A DNA stretch of 64,000 bases from BOG-908 sp965198825. Its GTDB lineage: Bacteria > Pseudomonadota > Alphaproteobacteria > Acetobacterales > Acetobacteraceae. Below the pieces are notes generated by a model. It was not told the DNA's origin and did not search any database. It worked only from the letters and a program-made list of their open reading frames with translations. The position numbers and the translations under genes were made by a program. Shown piece after piece: positions 36,169 through 43,927 of the stretch. Position 1 is the stretch's first letter; each line of letters begins with the position of its first letter. Where the stretch lies: contig CBDAQB010000003.1 in NCBI GenBank assembly GCA_965198825.1, forward strand, positions 682,001-746,000, given 5' to 3'.

Positions 36169-36336
36169 CAATCTGCCCGTTTCCTTCGGGCCGGCCTCCG
36201 CGTCAGCTCGCTGCCGTGGAGCGTTCCTCCAAACTGGCCACCCGGTGCCCGTAGCGTCCGCTATCCAGCGCCAGTCGCTCGCGCCCAGCGACGTTGCGGT
36301 TAGATCTTCTAGTAGTATTTCAGTCGTCAATGGCAT
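36154..36336 (-). CDS. Hypothetical protein, 60 residues
   Basis: Short frame from ATG 36336 (MPLTTEILLEDLTATSLGAS, then DWRWIADATGTGW). Its end overlaps the VOC remnant in another frame. No family and no strong start signal; it may be part of decayed sequence. Confidence 0.3.
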   Translation of the reverse strand: MPLTTEILLEDLTATSLGASDWRWIADATGTGWPVWRNAPRQRADAEAGPKETGRLPTKF

Positions 36337-36382
36337 GCCCCGTATCAGAATTGGTCTGGCTATGTGCCTTGTCAGTCGCAAA

Positions 36383-36589
36383 TCATCGCTTCGACGCATG
36401 AACGATGGCGTCCAATCGGATCGTCACGCCTACGATAGCCTGTTGAGCTCGGGTGGTTTCAATCGCCAATCGCTCCAGCCGCTCGCTCATCTCAGCGTGG
36501 GCAGCCCGAATAGAAAGCAGCAGTCCAGCTAGTAGGATGACTGCCGCACCGGCTAGCACAAAGCCCAATATGACCAGGTCCTGGTTCAT
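36383..36589 (-). CDS. Small membrane protein with coiled-coil tail
   Basis: 68 residues. One hydrophobic segment near the N-terminus (LVILGFVLAGAAVILLAGLL) is followed by a helical, heptad-like tail (HAEMSERLERLAIETTRAQQ). ATG 36589 has GGGGAGCGCTA upstream. Family unknown; topology inferred. Confidence 0.5.
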   Translation of the reverse strand: MNQDLVILGFVLAGAAVILLAGLLLSIRAAHAEMSERLERLAIETTRAQQAIVGVTIRLDAIVHASKR

Positions 36590-36694
36590 TAGCGCTCCCC
36601 GCGAAATGTAACAGATGCGCGACTGGGTAAGCTACAAACCTAGATATTTCGCGACGAACCGCAAAGTCGAAGTTGATTTTGTGGAGACTTTCGC

Positions 36695-36892
36695 ATGGAA
36701 AAGAGGGAGACGAACAGCATTGATCTAGGCCGCCCTTCGATGCGGAGCGCGCGGTTCGTTCTAAACCTTGAGGGCGAAACGGCTGCGTTGGCCGGAAAGC
36801 CCGTGTCAGCCAACCCTTTCGAGCCCGATACTGCCTATCATGTCGCTTGGCTCGAAGGGTGGCGCTCGGTCAAGCCAAACAGCGGAACATAA
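36695..36892 (+). CDS. Ribosome-modulation-factor-like small protein
   Basis: 65 residues. The second half (AALAGKPVSANPFEPDTAYH then VAWLEGWRSV) matches the RMF/CrpP-type pattern: a Gly-Lys helix, an NP-x-x-P turn and a W-x-x-GW end. E. coli RMF has the same A-x-x-GK...P...W-x-x-GWR layout. Role at ribosomes is therefore possible but not shown. N-terminal 25 residues are unrelated. Confidence 0.55.
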   Translation: MEKRETNSIDLGRPSMRSARFVLNLEGETAALAGKPVSANPFEPDTAYHVAWLEGWRSVKPNSGT

Positions 36893-36933
36893 CCCTCCTA
36901 GCGGGGTTCAAGAGCCACCCTGGAGGCGGTTCC

Positions 36934-37167
36934 ATGAACTTCGCCGATTGGCCGTTAGAAGACCTGAAGACCCTGGCTTTAGCCGGCGCAGGCTTTGCCA
37001 TGAACGGAGAGCCCATGAGCACTCCGGCGCTGCGGCAGATCGCGCTGGATGCCTGCTTGGGCAAGGCAACGGTCTGCTTCACCAACATGAGCGGGCGGTC
37101 GTTAGCAGACATCAAAGGCATCGCCCTAAACGGCGGCGGGTCTGTTAGCTTTCGCGATAAAGGGTGA
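36934..37167 (+). CDS. Hypothetical protein, 77 residues
   Basis: GGAGGCGG precedes ATG 36934. The sequence MNFADWPLEDLKTLALAGAG, TPALRQIALDACLGKATVCF and IALNGGGSVSF is compact with no signal peptide. Lies 41 bp after the RMF-like gene on the same strand, suggesting a shared transcript. No family recognised. Confidence 0.5.
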   Translation: MNFADWPLEDLKTLALAGAGFAMNGEPMSTPALRQIALDACLGKATVCFTNMSGRSLADIKGIALNGGGSVSFRDKG

Positions 37168-37214
37168 AGGGCCGGCAGGGTCAACAGCTGCGTCCGATGT
37201 AGCGAAGTGGGCAA

Positions 37215-37643
37215 TCACCGCCAGCTCAGCGCCGCTCGGCAGCCCCGCCATAGCGATCGCCGGGGGATGTCGGGCGTCGGCGCAGCTGATTGCGGCGTCC
37301 TTTCAAAAGAAAACAGCGGGAGGGCGTCGAGGACTGCTGGCCGAGCGGGCGAGTAAGCAACCGGAAGAGGCTTAGCCGCCAGCAGCACCGTGCTCATCGC
37401 TGCCGTCGGCGTAGTGTCGAACCATTCATTGCGGGCACAGCACCGCGCTAGCATCCTGTGCGCGCGGCGCTCCACCGCATGCGCCTCGTCGAACGGCACC
37501 CGCACCGCGACGTGCAGCACGAGCTCGTGTGGGCAGCCTGTCTGAAGCGTCGCCAAGCGCCCTTTCGGATCGGTGGTGAGGCCGACCTTCTGAGCGCCTT
37601 CGAGCGGGCCGATCACGTAGATGAACCGTTGAGGTGCCTTCAT
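37215..37643 (-). CDS. GIY-YIG nuclease domain protein (T5orf172/MUG113 type)
   Basis: About 142 residues from ATG 37643, which overlaps the upstream stop (ATGA). The domain start FIYVIGPLEGAQKVGLT holds the Y-V-I and KVG elements, then GRLATLQTGCPHELVLHVA (catalytic Arg) and AHAVERRAHRMLA with the Glu. This is the T5orf172-like GIY-YIG subtype found in phage proteins. The C-terminal 50 residues are Pro/Ser-rich. Last gene of a five-gene coupled operon. Confidence 0.8.
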   Translation of the reverse strand: MKAPQRFIYVIGPLEGAQKVGLTTDPKGRLATLQTGCPHELVLHVAVRVPFDEAHAVERRAHRMLARCCARNEWFDTTPTAAMSTVLLAAKPLPVAYSPARPAVLDALPLFSFERTPQSAAPTPDIPRRSLWRGCRAALSWR

Positions 37644-37903
37644 TGCGCCCTCGGTTTTCGCGGCCTTGGCGTAGATGCCGCGGCGATTTGCCACCACTCC
37701 GGCGGTGGCGCCGGCGGCGGCGCTCGGACGCTGTCACCGGCTGATCGCGGAGCGCGGAAGGCAGCCACTTGAGCCGCCCGCTCCTCCTTACGCTTTCGAG
37801 CCTCGATCCGCCGTTTGGCTGACTGCAGGCAGGCATTCGCCATCGCCGAGAACATGCGGCCGGCCAGCAGTCGCAGCAGGATGGCGTTGGGGAAACGCCT
37901 CAC
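37640..37903 (-). CDS. Hypothetical basic protein, 87 residues
   Basis: Basic, with a short hydrophobic N-terminus (AILLRLLAGRMFSAMANACL), a highly charged helix (KRRIEARKRKEERAAQVAAF) and a Pro-rich tail. Both ends overlap neighbours by 4 nt (ATGA), which strongly supports it as real. No family recognised. Confidence 0.6.
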   Translation of the reverse strand: MRRFPNAILLRLLAGRMFSAMANACLQSAKRRIEARKRKEERAAQVAAFRAPRSAGDSVRAPPPAPPPEWWQIAAASTPRPRKPRAQ

Positions 37904-38313
37904 GATGGCGCGCTCCCCATGAAGTCACGGAGCACGTCGAGGGCGATTGCCTGCCCGCGCGTCGCCTGCTCCCGCCAGTGCAGCTTAAGCGAGGCCTCCA
38001 CCTCCCACATCAGGTGCGAGTATGCGACGGCAGCCTTAGCCTGAATGCCTTCAGGGGTGCGTGGTTGGATATCCATGACCCGCACAAGGGCGTCGTTACA
38101 CGCTAGGCAGGCGTCGTCTAATTCGTCGCCGTCCGGCGTCGCCGGGTCCTCTTGCCGGGCGAAGGCTGCGTGATAGGCGGCGCACGCGGTTAGCAGCTCA
38201 CAGTCCAGTTCAGCGGCCTTGCCGCTTCCGGCTGCAGCGCTCCCAAGCAGCAGCATGGCCGCCGACGCGCCGAACAGCTGCCGCCGGCTGGTGCTTGGCT
38301 GCTCCATATTCAT
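37900..38313 (-). CDS. Tat-exported small helical protein, copy B
   Basis: About 137 residues from ATG 38313 (ATGA overlap). A twin-arginine signal, SRRQLFGASAAMLLLGSAAA, precedes a helical Cys-containing domain. The motif CNDALVRVMDIQPRTPEG followed by QAKAAVAYSHL is shared with the two preceding genes. A periplasmic location is inferred. Function unknown; related Tat-signal proteins occur in alphaproteobacterial phage-like regions. Confidence 0.7.
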   Translation of the reverse strand: MNMEQPSTSRRQLFGASAAMLLLGSAAAGSGKAAELDCELLTACAAYHAAFARQEDPATPDGDELDDACLACNDALVRVMDIQPRTPEGIQAKAAVAYSHLMWEVEASLKLHWREQATRGQAIALDVLRDFMGSAPS

Positions 38314-38729
38314 GCCCTCCACTCGGCAGCATCACGAAGTAGCGAACCCAGCACGTCTCCGATCGGCAGCCCCTCCTCCGGTAGCGCGGGACCGAAGAAG
38401 GCGAGAACGACTTTTGCCTTGCTGCGAAGGCCGTCGCATGTGGTGGCAGGCGTGTCGGCGATCTGGTTAAGCACCGCCTCGTGACGGTCGCACACGCTCG
38501 CAAAAGCGATCTTCGCGGCCTCGCCGTCATGCGTCTTGTGCCGCTCATCGAAATCGTCGGTCGACCAGCAGAGCCGCCCGTAATCAGCCTCGAGGAGAAG
38601 CCCTTGGCTGCAGAGAGCCAGCAGCGCAGCGTCCGGGTGATCGGGCAGCACGAAAGGCGCAGCGCCGCCAAGGGCCACGCCAGCCACAGCCGCACCTATA
38701 AGGCCGCGGCGGGTTGTCGGGCCGGTCAC
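38310..38729 (-). CDS. Tat-exported small helical protein, copy A
   Basis: 139 residues. Tat signal TTRRGLIGAAVAGVALGGA (R-R-G-L), then a helical domain with CDRHEAVLNQIADTPATT and LRSKAKVVLAFF. The DRHEAxxxxIxxTPATT...KAKVV pattern recurs in the 299-residue protein upstream and, more loosely, in copy B downstream. ATG overlaps the preceding stop by 4 nt. Confidence 0.7.
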   Translation of the reverse strand: MTGPTTRRGLIGAAVAGVALGGAAPFVLPDHPDAALLALCSQGLLLEADYGRLCWSTDDFDERHKTHDGEAAKIAFASVCDRHEAVLNQIADTPATTCDGLRSKAKVVLAFFGPALPEEGLPIGDVLGSLLRDAAEWRA

Positions 38730-39625
38730 GACTGCACCTCGACCCCGGTGAAGCGCAACGGCCGCAGTTGGTCGTTATCCGCCCAGTCCATGGCTTCCAT
38801 ATCCAAGCCCGACGCTGCAGCGAGGATCGGCAGCATGCCGAGCGCCATGCGCTCGATCTTGTCGGCCTCACGTGTCACCTGATGAGCGGTGTGGTGGCTG
38901 GCGGAGAGCCGAGCGGATATCACGACAATAGCTGCCACCTGGATCGCGGCATCTGCCAACGTCTTGGCCGGCATAGTGCAGATCAGATCCCGCAGGGCTT
39001 CCTGGCGGTCTCCAAGGATAAGCTGCGCCGCTTCCGCCCGGTTTTTTGCATGGCGCAGCCCGTCCTCATCGCCGCCACGCAAAGTGCGGTTCAATTCGAC
39101 GATGTCATGCGCGTTGTAGGAAATCTCGACCTGCGCCAGGTGCTTGCCGAGGTCGAGGATAGAGGGCGAAGTCGCAAAAACGGCAGCCGCAGCAGTTTCG
39201 GGCGCGATTTGACTAGTTACAAAGGCCGCACGATGTGCATTCTCCGAACCAGCCTCCAGCGCGCTGTCCCAGTCAGAGCTGTTGGTCAGGCCGGACGGAT
39301 GCTTGGAAGACCGTCCGGCCGGATCCGCGTCTAAGGTTGCGGTTTCGAGCCGAGCCCTATCTCCAAGTTCAGCCTTGGGCGTGTCCCGCCCTGTCGCGCC
39401 AGAGGTTAGGTCGGGCACGGGCCTTAGACAGTCTTGCTCGGCCGTCTCTGTTTTGAGTGCAATAGCATGTCCGGCGGTGATAATCTCGCCGGCAGCCTTG
39501 CGCGACTGTCCCCCGGCAGCCCCCGAGGTCAGGCCGGACGCGTTTTGATAGCCGCGTCCGGCCGCTTGTGTTTCGGGCGCGACGGCACGCTCGCGTGCGG
39601 TTATGTCAGTTCCAGCCTTCGGCAT
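38726..39625 (-). CDS. Repeat-containing protein with the same helical module
   Basis: 299 residues, first gene of the coupled operon. The N-terminal 115 residues contain three imperfect repeats of about 43 residues built around SGLTSGAAGG, PDLTSGATGR and SGLTNSSDWD. The C-terminal 150 residues carry GDRQEALRDLICTMPAKTL and QVAAIVVISARL, the module shared with the two Tat-exported products, but without any signal peptide. No family recognised. Confidence 0.65.
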   Translation of the reverse strand: MPKAGTDITARERAVAPETQAAGRGYQNASGLTSGAAGGQSRKAAGEIITAGHAIALKTETAEQDCLRPVPDLTSGATGRDTPKAELGDRARLETATLDADPAGRSSKHPSGLTNSSDWDSALEAGSENAHRAAFVTSQIAPETAAAAVFATSPSILDLGKHLAQVEISYNAHDIVELNRTLRGGDEDGLRHAKNRAEAAQLILGDRQEALRDLICTMPAKTLADAAIQVAAIVVISARLSASHHTAHQVTREADKIERMALGMLPILAAASGLDMEAMDWADNDQLRPLRFTGVEVQS

Positions 39626-39747
39626 GGTGCATGTCCATTCGAGGGTTAGACCGGGCCAGGTGATCCACCACCTCGCCCGGTCGTTTTACCGGGTCCCGCC
39701 CGGTGCGGATGGCGCGGCGGCATGAGCCGGGCGCAATGGAGCCGGCC

Positions 39748-40101
39748 TCACACGGATGCCATGGCGTCGGTTAGGTCCGGAACCGCGAGAGAGCCCGCCA
39801 ACGCGACACGTGCCTCGCGTAGCTGCTTGCGGCGGGCGTTGATGGTGCGAAAGGCCTGCCCCTGCCAGTAGCGGCGCATCGAGCCATTCATGCGGTTTGC
39901 GGAGCCTAGGGCAGCGCACGCGGCGGTGTAGTTTTGCTCGGCCGCAGCCAGGTTGTTGCGGTCACGCTGCAGGCAAAACAAAGCGGCCTGTGCGTCGGTC
40001 CAGCCAACAACGTCGGCAGCGGCCCGGAACAGCGGGGGGTGACTAAAGGGACTACCCATCGGTGTTCCCAGCAGGCTGGTGAGGTTTCGAGCGCCACGCA
40101 C
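39748..40101 (-). CDS. Hypothetical protein, about 117 residues
   Basis: GTG 40101 is preferred because GGAGAG lies 5 nt before it; a TTG at 40137 would add 12 residues. A helical, Ala/Arg-rich protein: VVGWTDAQAALFCLQRDRNN, AACAALGSANRMNGSMRRYW, TINARRKQLREARVALAG. Divergent from the XRE regulator. No family recognised. The 39626-39747 gap has only GC-rich hairpin-like sequence. Confidence 0.5.
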   Translation of the reverse strand: MRGARNLTSLLGTPMGSPFSHPPLFRAAADVVGWTDAQAALFCLQRDRNNLAAAEQNYTAACAALGSANRMNGSMRRYWQGQAFRTINARRKQLREARVALAGSLAVPDLTDAMASV

Positions 40102-40125
40102 TGCATCTCTCCACTGAATTGATGA

Positions 40126-40142
40126 TTCACCAATCAAGTGAA
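40126..40142. promoter_or_regulatory. Possible regulator-binding inverted repeat
   Basis: TTCAC-N7-GTGAA in the divergent gap between the leftward operon and the XRE gene. It is the best candidate operator there; binding by the XRE protein is only inferred. Confidence 0.35.
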
Positions 40143-40245
40143 CCGGTGGTTTTGGACTTCATCACGCTTGCGCTTCATCAGTCCGTGACGTAATTTGCGT
40201 CTAGTGCTTCAAAACAGTCAAGGCTTTTAATGCAAGTGCTGCAAA

Positions 40246-40512
40246 TTGTTGCTTCTTAGCGAGCAGATGAGGGCGGGACGGGCGCTGCTGCGCTGGTCGG
40301 CACAGGATTTGGCTCAGCGCGCGAAGGTCAGTTTGTCCACGGTTCAGAGGGCAGAAGCCGAAGACGGCGCAGTTAGCATGATGCCCGCGAACCTCGAGGC
40401 GATTCTCCGAGTGTTTGGTGCTGCCGGCGTCGAATTCATAGAGCCGAATGGCGGGGGAGCAGGCGTTCGCTTCAAGGAAGATCGGCAGCGCGACAAAGGG
40501 TCGGGCGAATGA
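40246..40512 (+). CDS. XRE-type helix-turn-helix regulator
   Basis: 88 residues. The DNA-binding domain is SEQMRAGRALLRWSAQDLA then QRAKVSLSTVQRAEAE; the end GVEFIEPNGGGAGVRFKE is the usual beta tail of this short phage-type family. The family starts a few residues before SEQMRAG, so the TTG at 40246 is preferred to ATG 40267. Divergent from the leftward operon, consistent with a repressor of the element's lysogenic/excision decision. That role is inferred. Confidence 0.85.
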   Translation: MLLLSEQMRAGRALLRWSAQDLAQRAKVSLSTVQRAEAEDGAVSMMPANLEAILRVFGAAGVEFIEPNGGGAGVRFKEDRQRDKGSGE

Positions 40513-40815
40513 TCAGCCGCCTGGGAACGTCATCAGCTGGACCGAAATGCTTACCCTGTGGACAGTGTTTCTGGACCTGCTCTACAAAACGCGGAAAGCA
40601 CTCTCGACCTTTACTCGGTCACCTGTGACCTCATCGCTAGCCTCCTGGAGGATCTCAGGCCAGAGATCATCACCGATGCCACGTGCTGCAACGGTCTGGT
40701 GCGGAGGCGCGCGCGTGAAAGCGCGCCACCTAAGCCGTCCAATAGCTTCCGTCCGTTTGGCGAAGATCAATTATCAGGCGGACCTAGGTTGAGCCGAAAG
40801 CAATCCTCGGTCTTT
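40513..40815. other. 303-bp stretch without a supported gene
   Basis: Frames of 80-110 codons exist on the plus strand but lack start signals and have no recognisable domain. Nothing further seen. Confidence 0.4.
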
Positions 40816-41022
40816 TCACGTGTAAGATGTGCTGACGATCAGATCGTTCATCGCTCTCGCAAGCGCCTCAGCTTGCTCACCAGTTGTGCCTTTTTTTAAG
40901 TCAAAGCCCAGAATACCCTTCAAGATCGGCAAATCGGGCGCGCTGAGCAGCTCCAGACAAATCCACGGCGTGCCATCTGGAAACGCCTTAACTGTAAAGA
41001 CGTGTCGAGCTCTAACTGTCAA
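40816..41022 (-). CDS. Hypothetical protein, 68 residues
   Basis: TTG 41022 is preceded by GGAGGG at good spacing, which makes the frame convincing despite the rare start. Two beta strands (RHVFTVKAFPDGTPWICLEL) then an amphipathic helix (GEQAEALARAMNDLIVSTS). Lies 20 bp after the ParB-like gene on the same strand. No family recognised. Confidence 0.55.
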   Translation of the reverse strand: MTVRARHVFTVKAFPDGTPWICLELLSAPDLPILKGILGFDLKKGTTGEQAEALARAMNDLIVSTSYT

Positions 41023-41042
41023 CGGACCCTCCTATAACGCGC

Positions 41043-41495
41043 TTACAACTCTCCATAAAGCGGTTCTGGCCGGGTGTCATAGCCGATTGCACAAGGAAGA
41101 TGAGTGAAGCCCAAGGCAATTGACGCGTAGTAGCGGTGGAAGCCGTCTCTTACCTTATAAACGAACCCCTCCGCCGACTTTTGGCGCAACATACACACGC
41201 TCACCGGTGGGAGAGGGACTCCCGTTACTATCGCGACCAACACACCTATCATTCCTCCGTCCTGTTCGCCGTTCCGGCCGCGCGGGCGAAAGCCGTGTGC
41301 AGCAGGATGAACACCGGGAATGCGCAACATGGGCGCAATCTCCATCAACAGCGCTTCCACACACACGTCCGCCGAAGTGGTTGCCGTGTAGCGGAAGCAT
41401 CTCGTCGCCGGTGTGAACACCCCAACGCCAGCCTCTATTAACCAAGCGTCGGGGATCTCGAACATAAGAGGCGGGTGCGGCAGGCGGATTAGCAT
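41043..41495 (-). CDS. ParB-like domain protein
   Basis: 150 residues. The C-terminal VRDGFHRYYASIALGFTHLP matches the ParB/Srx signature (D-G-x-H-R-x-x-A-x-x-x-LG-x-x-x-P). The N-terminal half is not recognised and lacks a helix-turn-helix, so it is not a full ParB. Possibly a nuclease or CTP-binding domain; function inferred from the fold only. Confidence 0.55.
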   Translation of the reverse strand: MLIRLPHPPLMFEIPDAWLIEAGVGVFTPATRCFRYTATTSADVCVEALLMEIAPMLRIPGVHPAAHGFRPRGRNGEQDGGMIGVLVAIVTGVPLPPVSVCMLRQKSAEGFVYKVRDGFHRYYASIALGFTHLPCAIGYDTRPEPLYGEL

Positions 41496-41572
41496 GCGTC
41501 GGTTGCTCTACACATTACGCAAGTTCTCACCCGGCTTCGACTTTTTTAATCGTAGATGGCTGCCGGCTACGC

Positions 41573-42157
41573 TCAAAAGGAAATATTCTGCCTGTCGAAC
41601 TTCCGAATAATTGATCGGGCTTCGCTTGGGTGATCACTTCCTCGCAGTAGCGGGCCCCATACCTCCTCTCCAAAAGTTTCGTTTAAAAACATGTAACGGC
41701 ACGCTACGATTAGCTTGCCTCGATCCCACGGCCCTCTTCCTGAACGGACGTCGTAAATGCTTTCAAGCTTATAGAAAGAAGGCACCGGCTTCTTGTCAGC
41801 TATCGCGTCGTCGAAAACCGTAGCGAGCTCATCGACTAGTTCTTCCGCAACTCGGAAACCTAACCGGAAAGGGGCGTGAATGGCTGGATGAGTATTAAAT
41901 GCCGGATAGACACCCTCTTGCCAAGCATAGAGGTAGCCATCAGAAATGTGCTTCGCTGTGTCTCTCTGCATTGCAGTTGACAGCACGTTGAACCGCGCAA
42001 TTTCGAACAACTGCTGCGATGAATTCTCTCCTATACCTGCATTTATGAGCCTTCGCGCGGCTTCAGACCGCGATGGCATATCAGGTTGTTCGCGACGCCA
42101 TCCATCGATACGCGCTAACGCATCCTCTTCCATTCGTAACTCAAATCTTTCTGCCAT
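41573..42157 (-). CDS. Ribbon-helix-helix N-terminal protein
   Basis: 194 residues. The start FELRMEEDALARIDGWRRE, then SRSEAARRLINAGI, is a ribbon-helix-helix DNA-binding domain. The C-terminal 150 residues have GFRVAEELVDELATVFDDA and DWDRGK-like GPWDRGKLIVACRYMF but match no family I can name. GTAGGTG precedes ATG 42157. Possibly a regulator of the satellite. Confidence 0.6.
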   Translation of the reverse strand: MAERFELRMEEDALARIDGWRREQPDMPSRSEAARRLINAGIGENSSQQLFEIARFNVLSTAMQRDTAKHISDGYLYAWQEGVYPAFNTHPAIHAPFRLGFRVAEELVDELATVFDDAIADKKPVPSFYKLESIYDVRSGRGPWDRGKLIVACRYMFLNETFGEEVWGPLLRGSDHPSEARSIIRKFDRQNISF

Positions 42158-42528
42158 TTATACACCTACGTAACTTTTCCGGCCACTTCGGATAAAGCCC
42201 GGACAATCCGGGGACTGTACGTATCTATACAAGGCATGGTATTTTTCAACCTCTTTCTTCGAGTTTTGATAGTCTACCTTTCGCTCCTGAGAGGTTAGGC
42301 CTGCTGACTAAAAGTGGCGCCTGGCACTGACCAACGGCCGAGCATTGCCTAGTAATGAGGTCGAGCTGACACAGCATCGGTATACAAGCTGCGATGAGGT
42401 GATTGATGCAGCCACTCGGCTGCTTTTGATTACCTTAACTCAAAATGCAGAAGGCGAGCCACGCATTTGCTCAGAGAGTGCACTTCCGTATAAATCGCTG
42501 TGGCTGTCCAAAGGCAACTTTGTTAGCG
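42158..42528. other. 371-bp stretch without a supported gene
   Basis: Lower GC than its surroundings. Open frames on the plus strand have no start signal or recognisable domain. Nothing else seen. Confidence 0.4.
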
Positions 42529-42873
42529 CTAGATCATCGCTTTACAGCACGGAACGACCCACAAGCCCTCACACAGGGCCGCCTGCGGCATGAGGTAGCA
42601 AACGGCAGCGATCGGGTGCTGGACCGCAGGCAGACCAGCCCTGGCCCGTGCTAGGGCCGTGGCGAGATTAGCTAAGTCGAGATCCTCGCCATGGCAGACC
42701 GCTTGGAAGTCGGCCTCGCTTTCGTCATGCCCATGCGCCGCCGCGTAAGCAGCCACCGCGGCATCTACCAGGCCGCCGATGTTCTCCAAGCCGTCTGGGT
42801 GGAGATGCCCAGCGGCCTTTGCACGAGCGTGCAGCCGGCTCCGAACGTCGAGGGGCAGGATAATGTCGATCAT
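42529..42873 (-). CDS. Small protein flanking the virion-protein gene, copy 2
   Basis: 114 residues. AGGAGG precedes ATG 42873. Sequence IILPLDVRSRLHARAKAAG then ADFQAVCHGEDLDLANLATA and PIAAVCYL is paralogous to the product at 43519-43881. The common core is PL-x-V-x-x-RLHARA, D-x-QAVC-x-G-x-D-x-DL and PIA. No named family. The last 20 residues differ, suggesting a different C-terminus. Confidence 0.6.
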   Translation of the reverse strand: MIDIILPLDVRSRLHARAKAAGHLHPDGLENIGGLVDAAVAAYAAAHGHDESEADFQAVCHGEDLDLANLATALARARAGLPAVQHPIAAVCYLMPQAALCEGLWVVPCCKAMI

Positions 42874-42876
42874 GGC

Positions 42877-43488
42877 TTATCCTCCTATGCCAGGGCCACT
42901 GAAGACGCCCGTCGGAAGCCAGGATGCCCATTTATTTGAAACCTGCGACGCGCCTGAAAGCAGCGAGCCTGCAGCCGAGATGCCGCCCGCTGCCTGGTCG
43001 CTCTTCGCCTGAGACGACAGCAGCGCCGAGTTGTTGATCGTGCCCCACTGCGCAAGCTGCGCATTGTAATTCTGGTCTGCCACGTTCTGCCCCGTCCTCG
43101 TGCCGGTGTCCGTCTGCGTCAGCAAAGCTGTGCCGCTGTTCAGGTCGATGCCTGAGGCGCCCTCTGCCGCACGCTGGCGGCCTTCGAGCTGATCGCCTTC
43201 GCGGTAGGTCTGCTGCTCGTTAATCCGCGCCGCATCGACGGCGGATTGCCCTTGCTGCACCGAGGTCTTCGCCGAGTAGTTCGCAGCCGCCGCTTGGGCG
43301 TTGCTCGACTGGATCGAGCCGTATGCCGACACGCCAGTGCCCACCAGGCCGGCAGCGGCGGAGGTTGCGGCGAGAGCGCCCGCGGTGCTCGTGATGCCCA
43401 CGGCTGCGCCGGCAGCAGCCGCAGCAGATCCGACCGAACTTGCCGCGCCTGCGATCATCGCCGGGATGGCTGCTAAGGCTATACACAT
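42877..43488 (-). CDS. T7 gp14-like internal virion protein
   Basis: 203 residues. An Ala/Gly-rich hydrophobic N-terminus (AIPAMIAGAASSVGSAAAAA) is followed by a helical, Gln/Asn-rich body with SIQSSNAQAAAANYSAKT, EGRQRAAEGASGIDLNSGTA and QNYNAQLAQWG. This is the pattern of podovirus ejection (core) proteins of the gp14 group, small inner-virion proteins that enter the cell envelope. GGAG precedes ATG 43488. No other structural gene is visible nearby, so its partner virion is unknown. Confidence 0.65.
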   Translation of the reverse strand: MCIALAAIPAMIAGAASSVGSAAAAAGAAVGITSTAGALAATSAAAGLVGTGVSAYGSIQSSNAQAAAANYSAKTSVQQGQSAVDAARINEQQTYREGDQLEGRQRAAEGASGIDLNSGTALLTQTDTGTRTGQNVADQNYNAQLAQWGTINNSALLSSQAKSDQAAGGISAAGSLLSGASQVSNKWASWLPTGVFSGPGIGG

Positions 43489-43518
43489 TTGATTTCTCCA
43501 GGAGCTGTTCAGCTAAAC

Positions 43519-43881
43519 TCACAGCGACGCTGCTGATGGGTCGATGGTCACGTGCCAGGCGCCTGCTCGACGGCTCATGGGTGCCGCTGCGTAATGGGCA
43601 CCAGCGATCGGCCACGGCACATCGGAACGGTCGTGGATGGCCGCTGAGACGGCGCGGGCCAAGACGACCAGGTCCGTGTCGTCTCCCTGACAAACGGCTT
43701 GCAGATCCCTCCAGCAAGCCTCTCGCTGGTGCGCGGCGGCGCTTTCTTCGACAGCCTGCGTGAGTAGCGCATCCAGGTCAGGGCGCCCGTCCTCAGAGAA
43801 AAAGCCGAGCACTTCAGCCCTGGCGTGTAGCCTTCTCATGACTGCGAGCGGCAGAATGAAACGAAAAGACACAGCGCTCAC
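43519..43881 (-). CDS. Small protein flanking the virion-protein gene, copy 1
   Basis: 120 residues, GTG 43881 after GGAAGGGG. Paralogue of 42529-42873: ILPLAVMRRLHARAEVLGFF, DLQAVCQGDDTDLVVLARAV and PIAGAHYA. Placed directly upstream of the gp14-like gene, whereas its paralogue is directly downstream. Function unknown. Confidence 0.6.
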   Translation of the reverse strand: MSAVSFRFILPLAVMRRLHARAEVLGFFSEDGRPDLDALLTQAVEESAAAHQREACWRDLQAVCQGDDTDLVVLARAVSAAIHDRSDVPWPIAGAHYAAAPMSRRAGAWHVTIDPSAASL

Positions 43882-43927
43882 CCCTTCCGATGCCGAGCTT
43901 GCACATGCGTGCGAGGCCGCGGGGGCA

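Noticed and set aside
42345..42593. An 82-codon frame in the 42158-42528 gap
   Set aside because: No start signal, no family, and it runs into the end of a supported minus-strand gene.
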